A stretch of DNA of 64,000 nucleotides from Bradyrhizobium forestalis (GCF_002795245.1 NZ_PGVG01000005.1:1-64000); one strand, 5' to 3'; shown: positions 15,474 through 24,350, counted from the stretch's first letter. Notes: generated by a model from the letters alone, not told the origin. Made by a program: numbers and translations.

Positions 15474-17615
15474 TCAGATGCTTCCGACCGTTTTCAACCT
15501 CGCCCTGGGGTGGATTTCAGCCTGCGACAGCACGGTGGTCTGGGCCCGGAACCGTTCCACCAGGGACCGCACGAACGGACGAATGGCCGCAGAGGTGACC
15601 AGCACCGGCGCCTCGCCTTCGCGGGCGGCGCGCTCGAAGGCCTCGCGCACGGCGGTCATGAACTCCGACAGTTTCGAGGGCTGCATGGCGAGGCTGCGCT
15701 CCTCGCCCTGGCCGATGATGGATTCGGCGAAGGCCTGCTCCCATTTCGCCGACAGCGCGATCAGCGGCAGATAGCCGTTGTAGGAGGTGTTTTGCGCGCA
15801 GATCTGCCGCGCGAGGCGCGCGCGGACGTGCTCGACCATGGTGGCCGGATTGCGCGAGAACGCGAGCGAATCCGCGATGCCTTCGAGGATGGTGGAGAGG
15901 TCGCGGATCGAGATGCGCTCGGCGAGCAAGAGCTGCAGCACGCGCTGGATGCCGGAGACAGTGACCTGGCCCGGGACGATGTCCTTGACCAGCTCGCTCT
16001 GCTCCTTCGGCAGCTCCTTGAGCAGCTTCTGCACTTCGCCATAGGACAACAGGTCCGACATGTTGGCCTTGAGCAGCTCGGTGAGATGGGTCGAGAGCAC
16101 GGTCGCGGCGTCGACGACGGTGTAGCCCTTGAGAGAAGCCTCTTCCTTGAGGCTGGCATCGACCCAGGTCGCGGGCAGGCCGAAGGTGGGCTCGGTGGTG
16201 TGGATGCCGGGCACCTGCACCTGGCTGCCGCCGGGGTCCATGACCATGAACTGGTTCGGCCAGATCTTGCCGGTGCCGGCGTCGACCTCCTTGATCTTGA
16301 TGATGTAGGTGTTGGCCTCGAGCTGGACGTTGTCGAGGATGCGCACCGCCGGCATCACGAAACCCATCTCGATCGCGAGCGAGCGGCGCAGCGCCTTGAT
16401 CTGCTCGGTGAGGCGGTCGGTGCCGTCGGGGCCGTTGACGAGCGGCAGCAGCGCGTAGCCGAGCTCGATCTTGAGATCGTCGATCTTGAGCGCCGCCGAG
16501 ATCGGCTCCTCGGCTGCGGCAGCGCCCGGCGCGCCGGGCATTCCTGCAGCCGGCGCGGCCTTGGCGGCTTCCTCGGCCTTGACGGCGGTCTTCTTGTGGT
16601 GGCGGGCATGCCAGGCCAGCGCACCGGCGCCGGCGCCGAGCGCGAGGAAAGGGATGGTCGGAATGCCCGGCAGCGCCGCCAGCACCAGCATCACCGCCGA
16701 GGACATGGCGAGCGCCTGCGGATAGCCGGAGAACTGCTTCATCAGCGCCTTGTCGGCGGCGCCGGAGACGCCGGCCTTGGAGACGAGCAGGCCGGCCGCG
16801 GTCGAGACGATCAGCGCCGGCACCTGGGTGACGAGGCCGTCACCGACGGTCAGCAGCGTGTAGCTGCGGCCGGCGTCGGCGAAGGACATGCCCTGCTGCG
16901 CGACGCCGATGATCATGCCGCCGACGACGTTGATGAAGACGATCAGGAGGCCGGCGATGGCGTCGCCCCGGACGAACTTGGAGGCACCGTCCATGGCGCC
17001 GAAGAAGCCGCTCTCGTCCTCCAGCTCCTTGCGCCGCTCCTTGGCGACCTTCTCGTCGATCAGGCCGGCGGAGAGATCGGCGTCGATCGCCATCTGCTTG
17101 CCGGGCATGGCGTCGAGGTGGAAGCGCGCGGCGACTTCGGCGATGCGGCCCGAACCCTTGGTGATGACGACGAAGTTGACGATGATCAGGATGGCGAAGA
17201 CGATGATGCCGATGACGAAATTGCCACCCATCACGAAGCTGCCGAAGGCCTCGATGACGTGACCGGCGGCGGCCGTGCCCTCGTGGCCGTGCGACAGGAT
17301 CAGGCGGGTCGAGGCCATGTTGAGCGACAGGCGCAGCATGGTCGAGATCAAGAGGATGGTCGGGAAGGCGGAGAATTCCAGCGGTGCCTGGATGAACAGC
17401 GACGTCATCAGGATCAGGATCGAGAGCGTGATCGAGATCGCCAGGAACAGGTCCAGCACGATCGCGGGCAGGGGGAGGATCAGCACCACCAGGATGGTGA
17501 GGATGCCGAGCGCCAGCGCGATGTCGCCGCGCTTGAGGATGTTGACGATCTCGTTGACGGAGGGGATACCGGGCTTGGCGCTGCCTACGCCCTGTCCCGC
17601 GGTGACGTCGACCAT
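15474..17615 (-). CDS. flhA: Flagellar biosynthesis protein FlhA
   Basis: FlhA is the large inner-membrane component of the flagellar type III export gate. The 713-residue product has about eight N-terminal transmembrane helices (about 30-340), including ALGILTILVVLILPLPAIVLD and the FHIPEP-type cytoplasmic loop with RFHLDAMPGKQMAIDADL. The C-terminal cytoplasmic domain (about 365-710) contains TVVDAATVLSTHLTELL and RDLSTILEGIAD. The frame extends upstream to 17717, but the ATG at 17615 is preceded by GGGGAGGCAGCTACC, so it is the likely start. The flagellar partners flhB/fliR are not in the window, so this copy sits apart from fliI/fliJ. Confidence 0.96.
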   Translation of the reverse strand: MVDVTAGQGVGSAKPGIPSVNEIVNILKRGDIALALGILTILVVLILPLPAIVLDLFLAISITLSILILMTSLFIQAPLEFSAFPTILLISTMLRLSLNMASTRLILSHGHEGTAAAGHVIEAFGSFVMGGNFVIGIIVFAILIIVNFVVITKGSGRIAEVAARFHLDAMPGKQMAIDADLSAGLIDEKVAKERRKELEDESGFFGAMDGASKFVRGDAIAGLLIVFINVVGGMIIGVAQQGMSFADAGRSYTLLTVGDGLVTQVPALIVSTAAGLLVSKAGVSGAADKALMKQFSGYPQALAMSSAVMLVLAALPGIPTIPFLALGAGAGALAWHARHHKKTAVKAEEAAKAAPAAGMPGAPGAAAAEEPISAALKIDDLKIELGYALLPLVNGPDGTDRLTEQIKALRRSLAIEMGFVMPAVRILDNVQLEANTYIIKIKEVDAGTGKIWPNQFMVMDPGGSQVQVPGIHTTEPTFGLPATWVDASLKEEASLKGYTVVDAATVLSTHLTELLKANMSDLLSYGEVQKLLKELPKEQSELVKDIVPGQVTVSGIQRVLQLLLAERISIRDLSTILEGIADSLAFSRNPATMVEHVRARLARQICAQNTSYNGYLPLIALSAKWEQAFAESIIGQGEERSLAMQPSKLSEFMTAVREAFERAAREGEAPVLVTSAAIRPFVRSLVERFRAQTTVLSQAEIHPRARLKTVGSI

Positions 17616-17956
17616 GGTAGCTGCCTCCCCGCGCGACTGCCGTCCGCGCGCCCCAAACGTCTGCGCGGCGGCCGAAGGGCCGCCGTTCCGAAAGTGAGGC
17701 ACCGCACTGGCGTCCACGGGGGCTCTCCCGTTCTAAACGCGGCCGACGACACTCGACTTCACCCGGCAATTTTTGCCCGGTGTATGGTTAGCAAAGGGTT
17801 AACGCGGGGGTGCGGGGAGGGTGATTTAGCTCGTCATTCCGGGGCGCGCGCAGCGCGAGCCCGGAATCCATCGTGCCGCTGGCAATGTGGAGAAATGGAT
17901 TCCGGGTTCGCGCCAAGTGGCGCGCCCCGGAATGACCGTGGTGGGGGCAAGCAGCC
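17616..17956. other. Region upstream of flhA
   Basis: The 341 bp between flhA and the copper cluster hold the presumed flhA promoter and a repeat element. The part next to flhA (17760-17815) has TTTTTGCCCGG, GGTTAGC and GGGTTAACG. The two TTAGC/TTAAC half-sites resemble CtrA half-boxes but do not make a full TTAA-N7-TTAA box. Confidence 0.4.
17831..17936. repeat. GTCATTCCGGGGCGCG-type inverted repeat
   Basis: TCGTCATTCCGGGGCGCG at the left pairs with CGCGCCCCGGAATGAC at the right, and CCCGGAATCCAT pairs with ATGGATTCCGGG within. The 106-bp element is a long imperfect hairpin, a widespread rhizobial intergenic repeat type as far as I recall. Confidence 0.82.
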
Positions 17957-18259
17957 CTACTTCGCCTTCTGCATCTTGGTCACGGTGTACCCCGAACTGG
18001 CCTCCTCGGCCTCGAAGGTCACCTTGTCGCCGACCTTCACCTGCTTGAGCATCGCGGCGTCCTTGACGCGGTAGACCATGGTCATGGGCTCCTCCATGCC
18101 GAGGCTCTTGGCGGGGCCGTGCTTGAGCGTGATCTTGCCGGCGCCTTCGTCGATCTTCTTGACCTCACCGCTGATCTCGGCAGCCCCGGCCGCCAAAGCT
18201 CCGGTGGCAAAGCTCAACGTCAGCGCCAGCACAGCAGTGATACGGATGATGCGGTTCAT
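17957..18259 (-). CDS. CusF-like periplasmic copper-binding protein
   Basis: The 100-residue product has a Sec signal peptide (about 1-23, ending ALAA) and a small CusF-type OB-fold domain. The metal region reads TLKHGPAKSLGMEEPMTMVY. The His of KHGP and the two Met of PMTM correspond to the Cu(I)/Ag(I) ligands of E. coli CusF. The CusF Trp is replaced by Met with a one-residue shift. It would carry Cu(I) in the periplasm. It is the last gene of the minus-strand copper cluster, 14 bp after the cupredoxin gene. The ATG at 18259 has GGAGACTGCC upstream. Confidence 0.82.
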   Translation of the reverse strand: MNRIIRITAVLALTLSFATGALAAGAAEISGEVKKIDEGAGKITLKHGPAKSLGMEEPMTMVYRVKDAAMLKQVKVGDKVTFEAEEASSGYTVTKMQKAK

Positions 18260-18273
18260 GGCAGTCTCCTTCG

Positions 18274-18729
18274 CTATTTCACGGTGACGTGGCCGACCAT
18301 GCCGTAGTCGCGGTGGTCGGGAATGAGGCACGAAAATTCGAACGTGCCTGGCTTGCTGAACTTCCAGAGGATCTCGGCCGTCTTGTTCGGGGCAAGACGA
18401 TCGCCGTTGGGATCGTCGTGCTCCATGTGCGGGTGCTTCTTCATCTCCACCGCATGCGCGAGATTCTCCTTGGTGGTGGCGAGCAGGAATTCGTGGTCCT
18501 CCTTGCCGACATTGCGCAGCACGAAGCGGATCTGCTCGCCGCGTTTGACCTCGATCCGGGCGGGTGAATAGTCCATCTCGTTCATCAGAATTTCGATCGT
18601 GCGCGCGGGCCTCTTGGGATCGCCGGGCTCGCCGGCCGAATAGTTTCCGTGCCCATGCTTGTCGTGAGCAAAGGCCGGTGCGATCGAAAGCGCGGCCAGC
18701 GCGAGGCCGAGCTTGATAGTGGTCTTCAT
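18274..18729 (-). CDS. Periplasmic cupredoxin (plastocyanin-like copper protein)
   Basis: The approximately 151-residue protein has a signal peptide (about 1-21, ending PAFA), a His/Lys-rich mature N-terminus and a cupredoxin domain. Type-1 copper ligands can be read as His in KEDHEFLL, then Cys in FEFSCLIPDH, the following His, and Met in DYGMVGH. Such proteins bind or shuttle copper in the periplasm beside CopA-type oxidases. The frame extends to 18765, but the ATG at 18729 starts the signal peptide and follows CTGGAGACC. It lies between the multicopper oxidase and CusF-like genes. Confidence 0.83.
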   Translation of the reverse strand: MKTTIKLGLALAALSIAPAFAHDKHGHGNYSAGEPGDPKRPARTIEILMNEMDYSPARIEVKRGEQIRFVLRNVGKEDHEFLLATTKENLAHAVEMKKHPHMEHDDPNGDRLAPNKTAEILWKFSKPGTFEFSCLIPDHRDYGMVGHVTVK

Positions 18730-18761
18730 CGTGGTCTCCAGTTGGTGGTTCATCGAAACGC

Positions 18762-20099
18762 TCACATCTTCATGTTCTTCATCGGCGAGCCGCCGGGTTT
18801 TTGCCGGGCCGGCTCTGCGGCCGGCGCCGCGACCTCGTAGGCGACGGTGCCTTGCGGGAATTTGTACGGACCGGGATCGCGGTAATCGTCGCGCGCGAGG
18901 TCTTCGCGGATCTTCATCACCGTGAACATGCCGCCCATCTCGATCGGCCCGAACTGGCCGGTGCCGGTCATCATCGGCAGCGTGTTGTCGGGCGCGGGCA
19001 TCTCCATGTTGCCCATCGCCATGCCGGTCGAGCCCATGGCCATGCCGTCAGGCGCGAGCTTGCCGACGGCCTTGGCGAGATCCTTGCGCGACACGCCGAT
19101 GAGGTTGCGCACGTCGTGTCCCATCGCGTTCATGGTGTGGTGCGACTTGTGGCAATGGAACGCCCAGTCGCCGGGATTGTCGGCGAGCACGTCGAACACC
19201 CTGACAGCGCCGACCGGCACGTCGGTCGTCGTCTCGGGAATCTGTGCGCTCTCGGAAATCCAGCCGCCGTCGGTGCAGGTCACCGCAAAGGCGTGGCCGT
19301 GCAGGTGGATCGGATGATTGGTCATGCTGAGATTGCCCATGCGCACGCGCACCTTGTCGCCGAGCCTGACCGGCAGCGGATCGATCCCGGGAAACACCCG
19401 CGCGTTCCAGGTCCACATGTTGAAGTCGGTCATCTCGTTGACATGCGGAAGATAGGTGCCGGGGTCGACGCGATAGGTGCTCATCACGAACACGAAGTCG
19501 CGGTCGACGGCGCGGAAGCCCGGATCGCGCGGATGCACGACCACCATGCCCATCATGCCCATCGCCATCTGCACCATCTCGTCGGAATGCGGGTGGTACA
19601 TGAAGGTTCCGCTCTTCTTCATCTCGAATTCGTAGACGAAGGTCTTGCCCGGCTCGATGTGCGGCTGGTTCAATCCGCCGACGCCGTCCATTCCGCTCGG
19701 AATGATCATGCCGTGCCAGTGCACGGTGGTGTATTCGGGCAGTCGGTTGGTGACGAAGATGCGGACCTTGTCGCCCTCGACGGCCTCGATCGTCGGGCCC
19801 GGCGACTGCCCGTTGTAGCCCCACAGATTCACCTTCATGCCTTCGGCGAACTCGCGCACCACCGGTTCTGCGACGAGATGGAATTCCTTCCAGTCGCCGT
19901 TCATGCGGAACGGCAGCGACCAGCCGTTCAGCGTGACCACGGGGCGATAGTCCGGGCCGCTGCTCGGATGCAGCGGCGGCTGCATCACCACCTGGTCCAT
20001 GGTGGGGGCTTCCGGAATCGAGGCGGCCTGCACGCGGCCTTGAATAGCCGACGCGCCGGCAAGCGCGGCGGTGCCCAAAAATCCTCGGCGGGAAAACAT
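18762..20099 (-). CDS. Tat-exported multicopper oxidase (CopA/CueO-like)
   Basis: This 445-residue enzyme probably oxidises Cu(I) or organic substrates with O2 in the periplasm, protecting against copper. The N-terminus MFSRRGFLGTAALAG is a Tat signal with the twin Arg. Multicopper-oxidase copper sites are all present: HWHG, HPHSDE, HPIHLHGH and HCHKSHHTMNAMGH. A Met-rich segment (MAMGSTGMAMGNMEMPAP, near 370) resembles Met-rich copper-binding inserts of CueO/CopA. The ATG at 20099 follows GGAGGCCAAG. It is preceded by the TolC-family gene and followed by the cupredoxin, all on the minus strand with tiny gaps. Confidence 0.92.
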   Translation of the reverse strand: MFSRRGFLGTAALAGASAIQGRVQAASIPEAPTMDQVVMQPPLHPSSGPDYRPVVTLNGWSLPFRMNGDWKEFHLVAEPVVREFAEGMKVNLWGYNGQSPGPTIEAVEGDKVRIFVTNRLPEYTTVHWHGMIIPSGMDGVGGLNQPHIEPGKTFVYEFEMKKSGTFMYHPHSDEMVQMAMGMMGMVVVHPRDPGFRAVDRDFVFVMSTYRVDPGTYLPHVNEMTDFNMWTWNARVFPGIDPLPVRLGDKVRVRMGNLSMTNHPIHLHGHAFAVTCTDGGWISESAQIPETTTDVPVGAVRVFDVLADNPGDWAFHCHKSHHTMNAMGHDVRNLIGVSRKDLAKAVGKLAPDGMAMGSTGMAMGNMEMPAPDNTLPMMTGTGQFGPIEMGGMFTVMKIREDLARDDYRDPGPYKFPQGTVAYEVAAPAAEPARQKPGGSPMKNMKM

Positions 20100-20112
20100 C
20101 TTGGCCTCCATC

Positions 20113-21540
20113 TCAGTGGCCGCCGCCATCGGCAGGTGCTGCCGCGGCGATGGTGGTTGGATTGTCGCTGACGGCCGCCGGCGCGCCGCCGCCATTGACG
20201 GCGGTCTGCAAATCGGCCTGGGCGAGGAAGAATCTCTGCCTGGCGTCGATGGCGCCGCGCAGCGCCGCCAGGCGCTGCCGCGCCTCGGTGAGCAGCGCGA
20301 AGATGTCGACCTGCATGCTGGAGAAGCGCAGCTGCATCTCCTCGGTGATGATCTTGCGCAAGGGGATGATCTCGCGCTGGTAGTGGCTGGCGATGTCGTA
20401 GCTGGAGCGATAGACACGATAAGCATCGCGCGCCTCGGAGCGAACGTTGATGGCGCGCTCGGTCAGGCGATTGAAGGCAAAGTTATAACTCTCCGCCGCC
20501 TGGCGCACGCGCACCTCGCCGCCGTCGAAGATCGGAATCTGGAACTGGACGTCGAAGCCTCGTTCGCGGAACGGCGGCCCTTCCGGATCCTGGGTGCGGC
20601 GGGAGATGCCGGCGAGATCGAGCAGCGTCACGAAACGGGTCGCTTCAGTGAGGTTCAGCGACTTTGCCAGCGCCGTCAGCTCCAGCCGCGCGATCTGCAG
20701 GTCGATGCGATGGGCGACCGCGTCGGCCTCGATCGAGGGCAATGCCTGGGGCCGGCGCGGCAGCGGCGGCAGTTGATTGGGGAGGCGGAAGTCGAGACCG
20801 TCGTCCCACAGCCCCATCAGGCGCGCCAGCCTTTCGCGCGCGCTCGTCGCCGTCTGCCGCGCGGTGGCGAGGTCGGCGGTGGTCTCGGCGTAAAACACCT
20901 GCTCGCGGGCCTGGTCGAGCTTGTTGAGCGAGCCGGTCTCGCCGAGCTTGACCGCGAGCTGTGCGGTCGATTCCGCCGTCGCCTTCGCATCCGTCAGCAG
21001 CACCACCATCTCGTTGCCGGCGACAGTGCGGACATAGGCGCGGCGCACGTCGGCGGCGAGCCGCAGCGTCGCCAGGGCCGCGCGCAACTGCGCTCCGCGG
21101 AAGCGGTCGCGGGCGATGTCGGAGCGGAACGGCAGGGTGGCGAGCGCGAGGATGTCGCCGACCACCTGGCGCTCGATCTCGCTGGCGCCATTGCCTGAGA
21201 TCCGCGAGATCGAGAATACCGGATTGGGCGGCAGGCTCTGCTCGACGAGATCGGTCTCGGCCAGCGCCAGCTCGTTATAGGCGGCCTGCAGTCCCTTGTT
21301 GTTGAGCAGCGCGATCTGCACGGCCGCGTCCGCGCTGAGCGTCCGCGACAGCAGCTGGCGAACGCGCGCGTCGACCGCGCTGGCGCCCTCGGCTGTTCGC
21401 ACAAAGGCGACGTCCTTGTTGATGGTCTGGCTCGTCAGATCCGAGACTGTGGTCATGCCGCCGTCGGGCGAGAACGCGGCGCAGCCGGAAACGCTGAACG
21501 CAGCAAGGACGAGCAGGCCGCGCGCAAGATGGCGTGTCAT
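20113..21540 (-). CDS. TolC/CusC-family outer membrane efflux lipoprotein
   Basis: The 475-residue product carries a lipoprotein signal peptide with lipobox VSGC (Cys about residue 20). It also has the repeated helical/OEP domains of outer-membrane efflux channels (for example QIALLNNKGLQAAYNELALAETDLVEQ and GFDVQFQIPIFDGGEVRVRQA). It would form the trimeric outer-membrane exit duct of a copper efflux system. There is no RND pump or adaptor beside it, which is odd for a CusC-type gene. The ATG at 21540 follows AGGAGCGCC. The small lipoprotein gene ends 9 bp upstream. Confidence 0.86.
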   Translation of the reverse strand: MTRHLARGLLVLAAFSVSGCAAFSPDGGMTTVSDLTSQTINKDVAFVRTAEGASAVDARVRQLLSRTLSADAAVQIALLNNKGLQAAYNELALAETDLVEQSLPPNPVFSISRISGNGASEIERQVVGDILALATLPFRSDIARDRFRGAQLRAALATLRLAADVRRAYVRTVAGNEMVVLLTDAKATAESTAQLAVKLGETGSLNKLDQAREQVFYAETTADLATARQTATSARERLARLMGLWDDGLDFRLPNQLPPLPRRPQALPSIEADAVAHRIDLQIARLELTALAKSLNLTEATRFVTLLDLAGISRRTQDPEGPPFRERGFDVQFQIPIFDGGEVRVRQAAESYNFAFNRLTERAINVRSEARDAYRVYRSSYDIASHYQREIIPLRKIITEEMQLRFSSMQVDIFALLTEARQRLAALRGAIDARQRFFLAQADLQTAVNGGGAPAAVSDNPTTIAAAAPADGGGH

Positions 21541-21549
21541 GGCGCGCTC

Positions 21550-21831
21550 CTATCGGTCTTGCTTCGGCTGCGGCGTCACCGCGTCGTTGCGGCCGCGCCA
21601 CGGCGCCGGCGTCGCGGGCCGTAGGCTGGTATAGGGCGCAATGGTCGAGCGATAGCCGATGCGCGCCACCTTCGCCGTCGGATCGGCGGGGTCGGCGCTG
21701 GCGAGCTGTGTCGTTGCCGGCATGCAGCCGGACAGCGCCAGCGCGGCAAAGGCGAGCAGCGGGCAATTGATTCGAAAATATCGTCGCTCCACCGCAGATG
21801 CGGCGGACTTCGCCCCGGAAAGCGCAAACAT
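21550..21831 (-). CDS. Small lipoprotein of the copper cluster (93 aa)
   Basis: The product has a hydrophobic signal segment and the lipobox ALSGC (Cys at about residue 36), followed by a short polar mature part containing YRSTIAPYTSLRP. No known domain is apparent. The mature protein is only about 57 residues. A GTG at 21792 would give a more usual signal-peptide length, so the start is uncertain. The gene directly precedes the TolC-family gene and is probably cotranscribed. Confidence 0.65.
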   Translation of the reverse strand: MFALSGAKSAASAVERRYFRINCPLLAFAALALSGCMPATTQLASADPADPTAKVARIGYRSTIAPYTSLRPATPAPWRGRNDAVTPQPKQDR

Positions 21832-21905
21832 GACCAGTCCTTGATCTGGAGACCACAGGTTCGCGCGCGCAAAAAGCGCGCTCGGCCCGAAATCGTCGCG
21901 TCAGA

Positions 21906-22346
21906 TCAGGCGATGGGGGGGCGGTAGTGCTGCGGCGGCGCCGCGCTGTGCAGGCTGGCCATGATCTCGGGCGCGCAGGCGGAGACAGGCAGAAGCGGCT
22001 TGGCGACTTCAGGCAGATCGGCCGGCAGCGCGCTGACGCACATCATCCCACAACACGAACCCACGGTTCCCTTGCCGCCATGACGATGCTGGGCGGGGAT
22101 ATCCTTTGCGGCAGTCTGGTGATGCGCGTAGGTTCCCGCATGTTCGTGCGAGGCATCGCCATGAACATGGCTCGCCATCTGGTGATGCGCCGGCACGAGA
22201 TCGGCAAGGCGTGCTTCGTCGAGGCACGGTGCTGGACCGCTGCCCCAAGCGAGGCTTGCCGCCGGCGCGAGCACGCAGAACAGATAGGCGAGGGCGACAA
22301 GGCGCCCCACCCTGATCCGCATCGATCGCGTCAATCGCAACAACAT
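21906..22346 (-). CDS. His-rich secreted or membrane-associated protein, unknown function
   Basis: From the ATG at 22346 the product has about 146 residues. It has a hydrophobic N-terminal segment (GRLVALAYLFCVLAPAASLAW) and a His-rich middle (HHQMASHVHGDASHEHAGTY). A Cys/Met patch SCCGMMC is followed by a Cys in the tail. His and Cys/Met patches suggest metal binding, in keeping with the copper genes downstream on the same strand. The frame extends to 22538, but that part overlaps the divergent MFS gene and does not look like protein. The family is not recognised with certainty. Confidence 0.6.
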   Translation of the reverse strand: MLLRLTRSMRIRVGRLVALAYLFCVLAPAASLAWGSGPAPCLDEARLADLVPAHHQMASHVHGDASHEHAGTYAHHQTAAKDIPAQHRHGGKGTVGSCCGMMCVSALPADLPEVAKPLLPVSACAPEIMASLHSAAPPQHYRPPIA

Positions 22347-22480
22347 CCCGCCGATATGCTCCTCGCGCGCCAATGTTTGCACACGCTTGTTGCAAACTAA
22401 TGGCAAAAGACGCATTCGCCAAGTGCTTATTACCGCAGTGCACCGCGCATGCCCAATATCGCGCCACGCTGCTTGACCAT

Positions 22481-23761
22481 GTGGCGATCCACGAACATGG
22501 TCCGCCCGTGCACGCGCCAAACCATCCAGGGCAAACACCTGCTTCCTTCACCCCTGACTCCCGTCAGGCCTGGGTGCGCCTCGTCGTTGCCCTTGTGATC
22601 GGCTCGATCGGCGCCGTCGGCATGTGGGCGGTCGTGGTCGTGATTCCCGTGGTGCAGGCCGAATTCGCTGCCACGCGCGGCGCGGTGTCGCTGGCCTTCA
22701 CCCTCATGATGTTCGGCTTCGGGCTTGGCGGCGTGATCGCCGGCAAGATCACCGACCGGTTCGGCATCGTGCCGGCGATGGCGATCAGCATCGCCTTCCT
22801 CGGCGTTGCCAATGTGCTCGCGGGGCTGTCGGGCCAGCTCTGGCAATTCGTGGCCGCCTACTTCCTCATCGGCCTCGGCACCTCCGCGACCTTCGCGCCG
22901 CTGATGGCCGAAGCCTCGCACTGGTTCGAGCGCTATCGCGGACTGGCCGTGACCATCGTCGCCAGCGGCAATTATGTCGCCGGCGCGATGTGGCCGCCGA
23001 TCGTGAGCTGGGGCACGCAGGAGATTGGCTGGCGCTCCACCCATATCGGCATCGGCATCGTCTGCGCGAGCACGATGGCGCTTCTGGTGATCGTGCTGCG
23101 CGCGCAGATGGGCGACGACCATATCCGCGATCACGCCAACGCACCGCCGCCGCGGGTCGATCTGAAGCTGTCGACCAACACACTGACGGTGCTGCTCTCG
23201 ATCGCCAGCATCTCCTGCTGCGTCGCCATGGCGATGCCGCAGGTGCACATCGTCGCCTATTGCGGTGATCTCGGTTATGGCGTGGCGCGCGGCGCCGAGA
23301 TGCTGTCGCTGATGATGGGCTGCGGCATCGTCAGCCGGATCGGCTCCGGCTATCTCGCCGACAAGATCGGCGGCATCCGCACGCTGCTGGTGGGATCACT
23401 GGCGCAGGGCTTTGCGCTGGTGTTCTATCTGTTCTTCGACAGCCTTACTTCGCTGTATCTGATCTCCGCGATGTTCGGCCTGTTCCAGGGCGGCATCGTG
23501 CCGAGCTACGCCATCATCGTGCGCGAGGCGATGCCGGCGAGCGAAGCGGCGACCCGCGTCGGCATCGTGATCTTCGCCTCCGTGTTCGGCATGTCCTTCG
23601 GCGGCTGGGTGTCCGGCGTCATCTTCGATGCCACCGGCTCGTATGCCGCGGCGTTCGCCAACGGCGTGGCGTGGAATGCGCTGAACATCGGCATCGTCGT
23701 GCTGCTGCTGATCCGCGCGCGGATGGGCTCGGTCAAGACCGGGCCGGGTTTTGCCACCTAA
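22481..23761 (+). CDS. MFS transporter
   Basis: This 426-residue protein has about 12 hydrophobic helices and the MFS loop signature KITDRFGIVPA after helix 2. A similar YLADKIGGIRT lies after helix 8. The overall look is of the oxalate/formate-antiporter or monocarboxylate-type MFS branch, but the substrate is not readable. The open frame begins at 22373; its first 36 residues (rich in Cys/His/Ala) do not resemble an MFS N-terminus and overlap the divergent promoter. I therefore prefer the GTG at 22481, which gives VAIHEHGPP. The stop overlaps the convergent DUF4864 gene by 4 bp. Confidence 0.82.
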   Translation: MAIHEHGPPVHAPNHPGQTPASFTPDSRQAWVRLVVALVIGSIGAVGMWAVVVVIPVVQAEFAATRGAVSLAFTLMMFGFGLGGVIAGKITDRFGIVPAMAISIAFLGVANVLAGLSGQLWQFVAAYFLIGLGTSATFAPLMAEASHWFERYRGLAVTIVASGNYVAGAMWPPIVSWGTQEIGWRSTHIGIGIVCASTMALLVIVLRAQMGDDHIRDHANAPPPRVDLKLSTNTLTVLLSIASISCCVAMAMPQVHIVAYCGDLGYGVARGAEMLSLMMGCGIVSRIGSGYLADKIGGIRTLLVGSLAQGFALVFYLFFDSLTSLYLISAMFGLFQGGIVPSYAIIVREAMPASEAATRVGIVIFASVFGMSFGGWVSGVIFDATGSYAAAFANGVAWNALNIGIVVLLLIRARMGSVKTGPGFAT

Positions 23762-24165
23762 ACGGACTGTCCCGCCTTCAGCAGCGAGCAGCCGGTGATC
23801 TTGTAGCTGCCGTCGCCCTGCTGCTCGAGCGTGTAAAGCGCCTCCCAGGCCTCGCCATTGGCGTCGATGATATGGACGCGCTGGGCGATCCAGCCGCCAT
23901 CGGTCTTGCTCTCGCCAAATTCGAAACTCTTGTGACGATAGACCGGCGCGTAGCCGTTCTGCACCATGGACATGAAGATGTCTGGAGCGGGAAAGATTTC
24001 CTTGATCGCAGGCGCCGCATAGGAATAGGCCGCCGTCGCATCGTCGCGAACGAAGGCCTGCTCCTGGGCGCGGATGACGCTTTGGGCCGTCGCGACGTCG
24101 CCGGCAAACGCTGAAGCGTGACTACAGGCAACAATGAGAGCGACCAGCAAGGCTGCGATGCGCAT
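23758..24165 (-). CDS. DUF4864 family exported protein
   Basis: The 135-residue product has a signal peptide (about 1-22, ending ASAFA). It is followed by an NTF2-like DUF4864 domain with VIRAQEQAFVRDDATAAYSYAAPAIKEIF. Its beta-rich end includes QRVHIIDANGEAWEALYTLEQQGDGSYKI. The role of this family is unknown. The ATG at 24165 follows GGAGCCTGTC; a longer frame reaches 24243. It is convergent with the MFS gene. Confidence 0.8.
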   Translation of the reverse strand: MRIAALLVALIVACSHASAFAGDVATAQSVIRAQEQAFVRDDATAAYSYAAPAIKEIFPAPDIFMSMVQNGYAPVYRHKSFEFGESKTDGGWIAQRVHIIDANGEAWEALYTLEQQGDGSYKITGCSLLKAGQSV

Positions 24166-24350
24166 GACAGGCTCCGCGTTGATATCCCGGGCGAAGGCGA
24201 TCGTAGCACATCTGCGGCGCCAGGGCGTGTACTCATAGATCACGCGCTTAGCTTGGGTGCTCCAGATGCCCGCTCATCCCTCACCAGCGGCACGAACAGC
24301 AGAGGTCGTTGAGGGGCACCGATGGGCCAAGAGCGGACACGTGGAAACGC

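Noticed and set aside
15510..18074. 854-codon plus-strand frame antisense to flhA
   Set aside because: It runs opposite to the unmistakable flhA gene, with low-complexity composition full of Arg/Asp/Gly/His repeats typical of antisense frames in GC-rich DNA.
22373..22480. Upstream extension of the MFS transporter
   Set aside because: The 36 extra residues look unlike an MFS N-terminus and overlap the divergent His-rich gene's promoter region.
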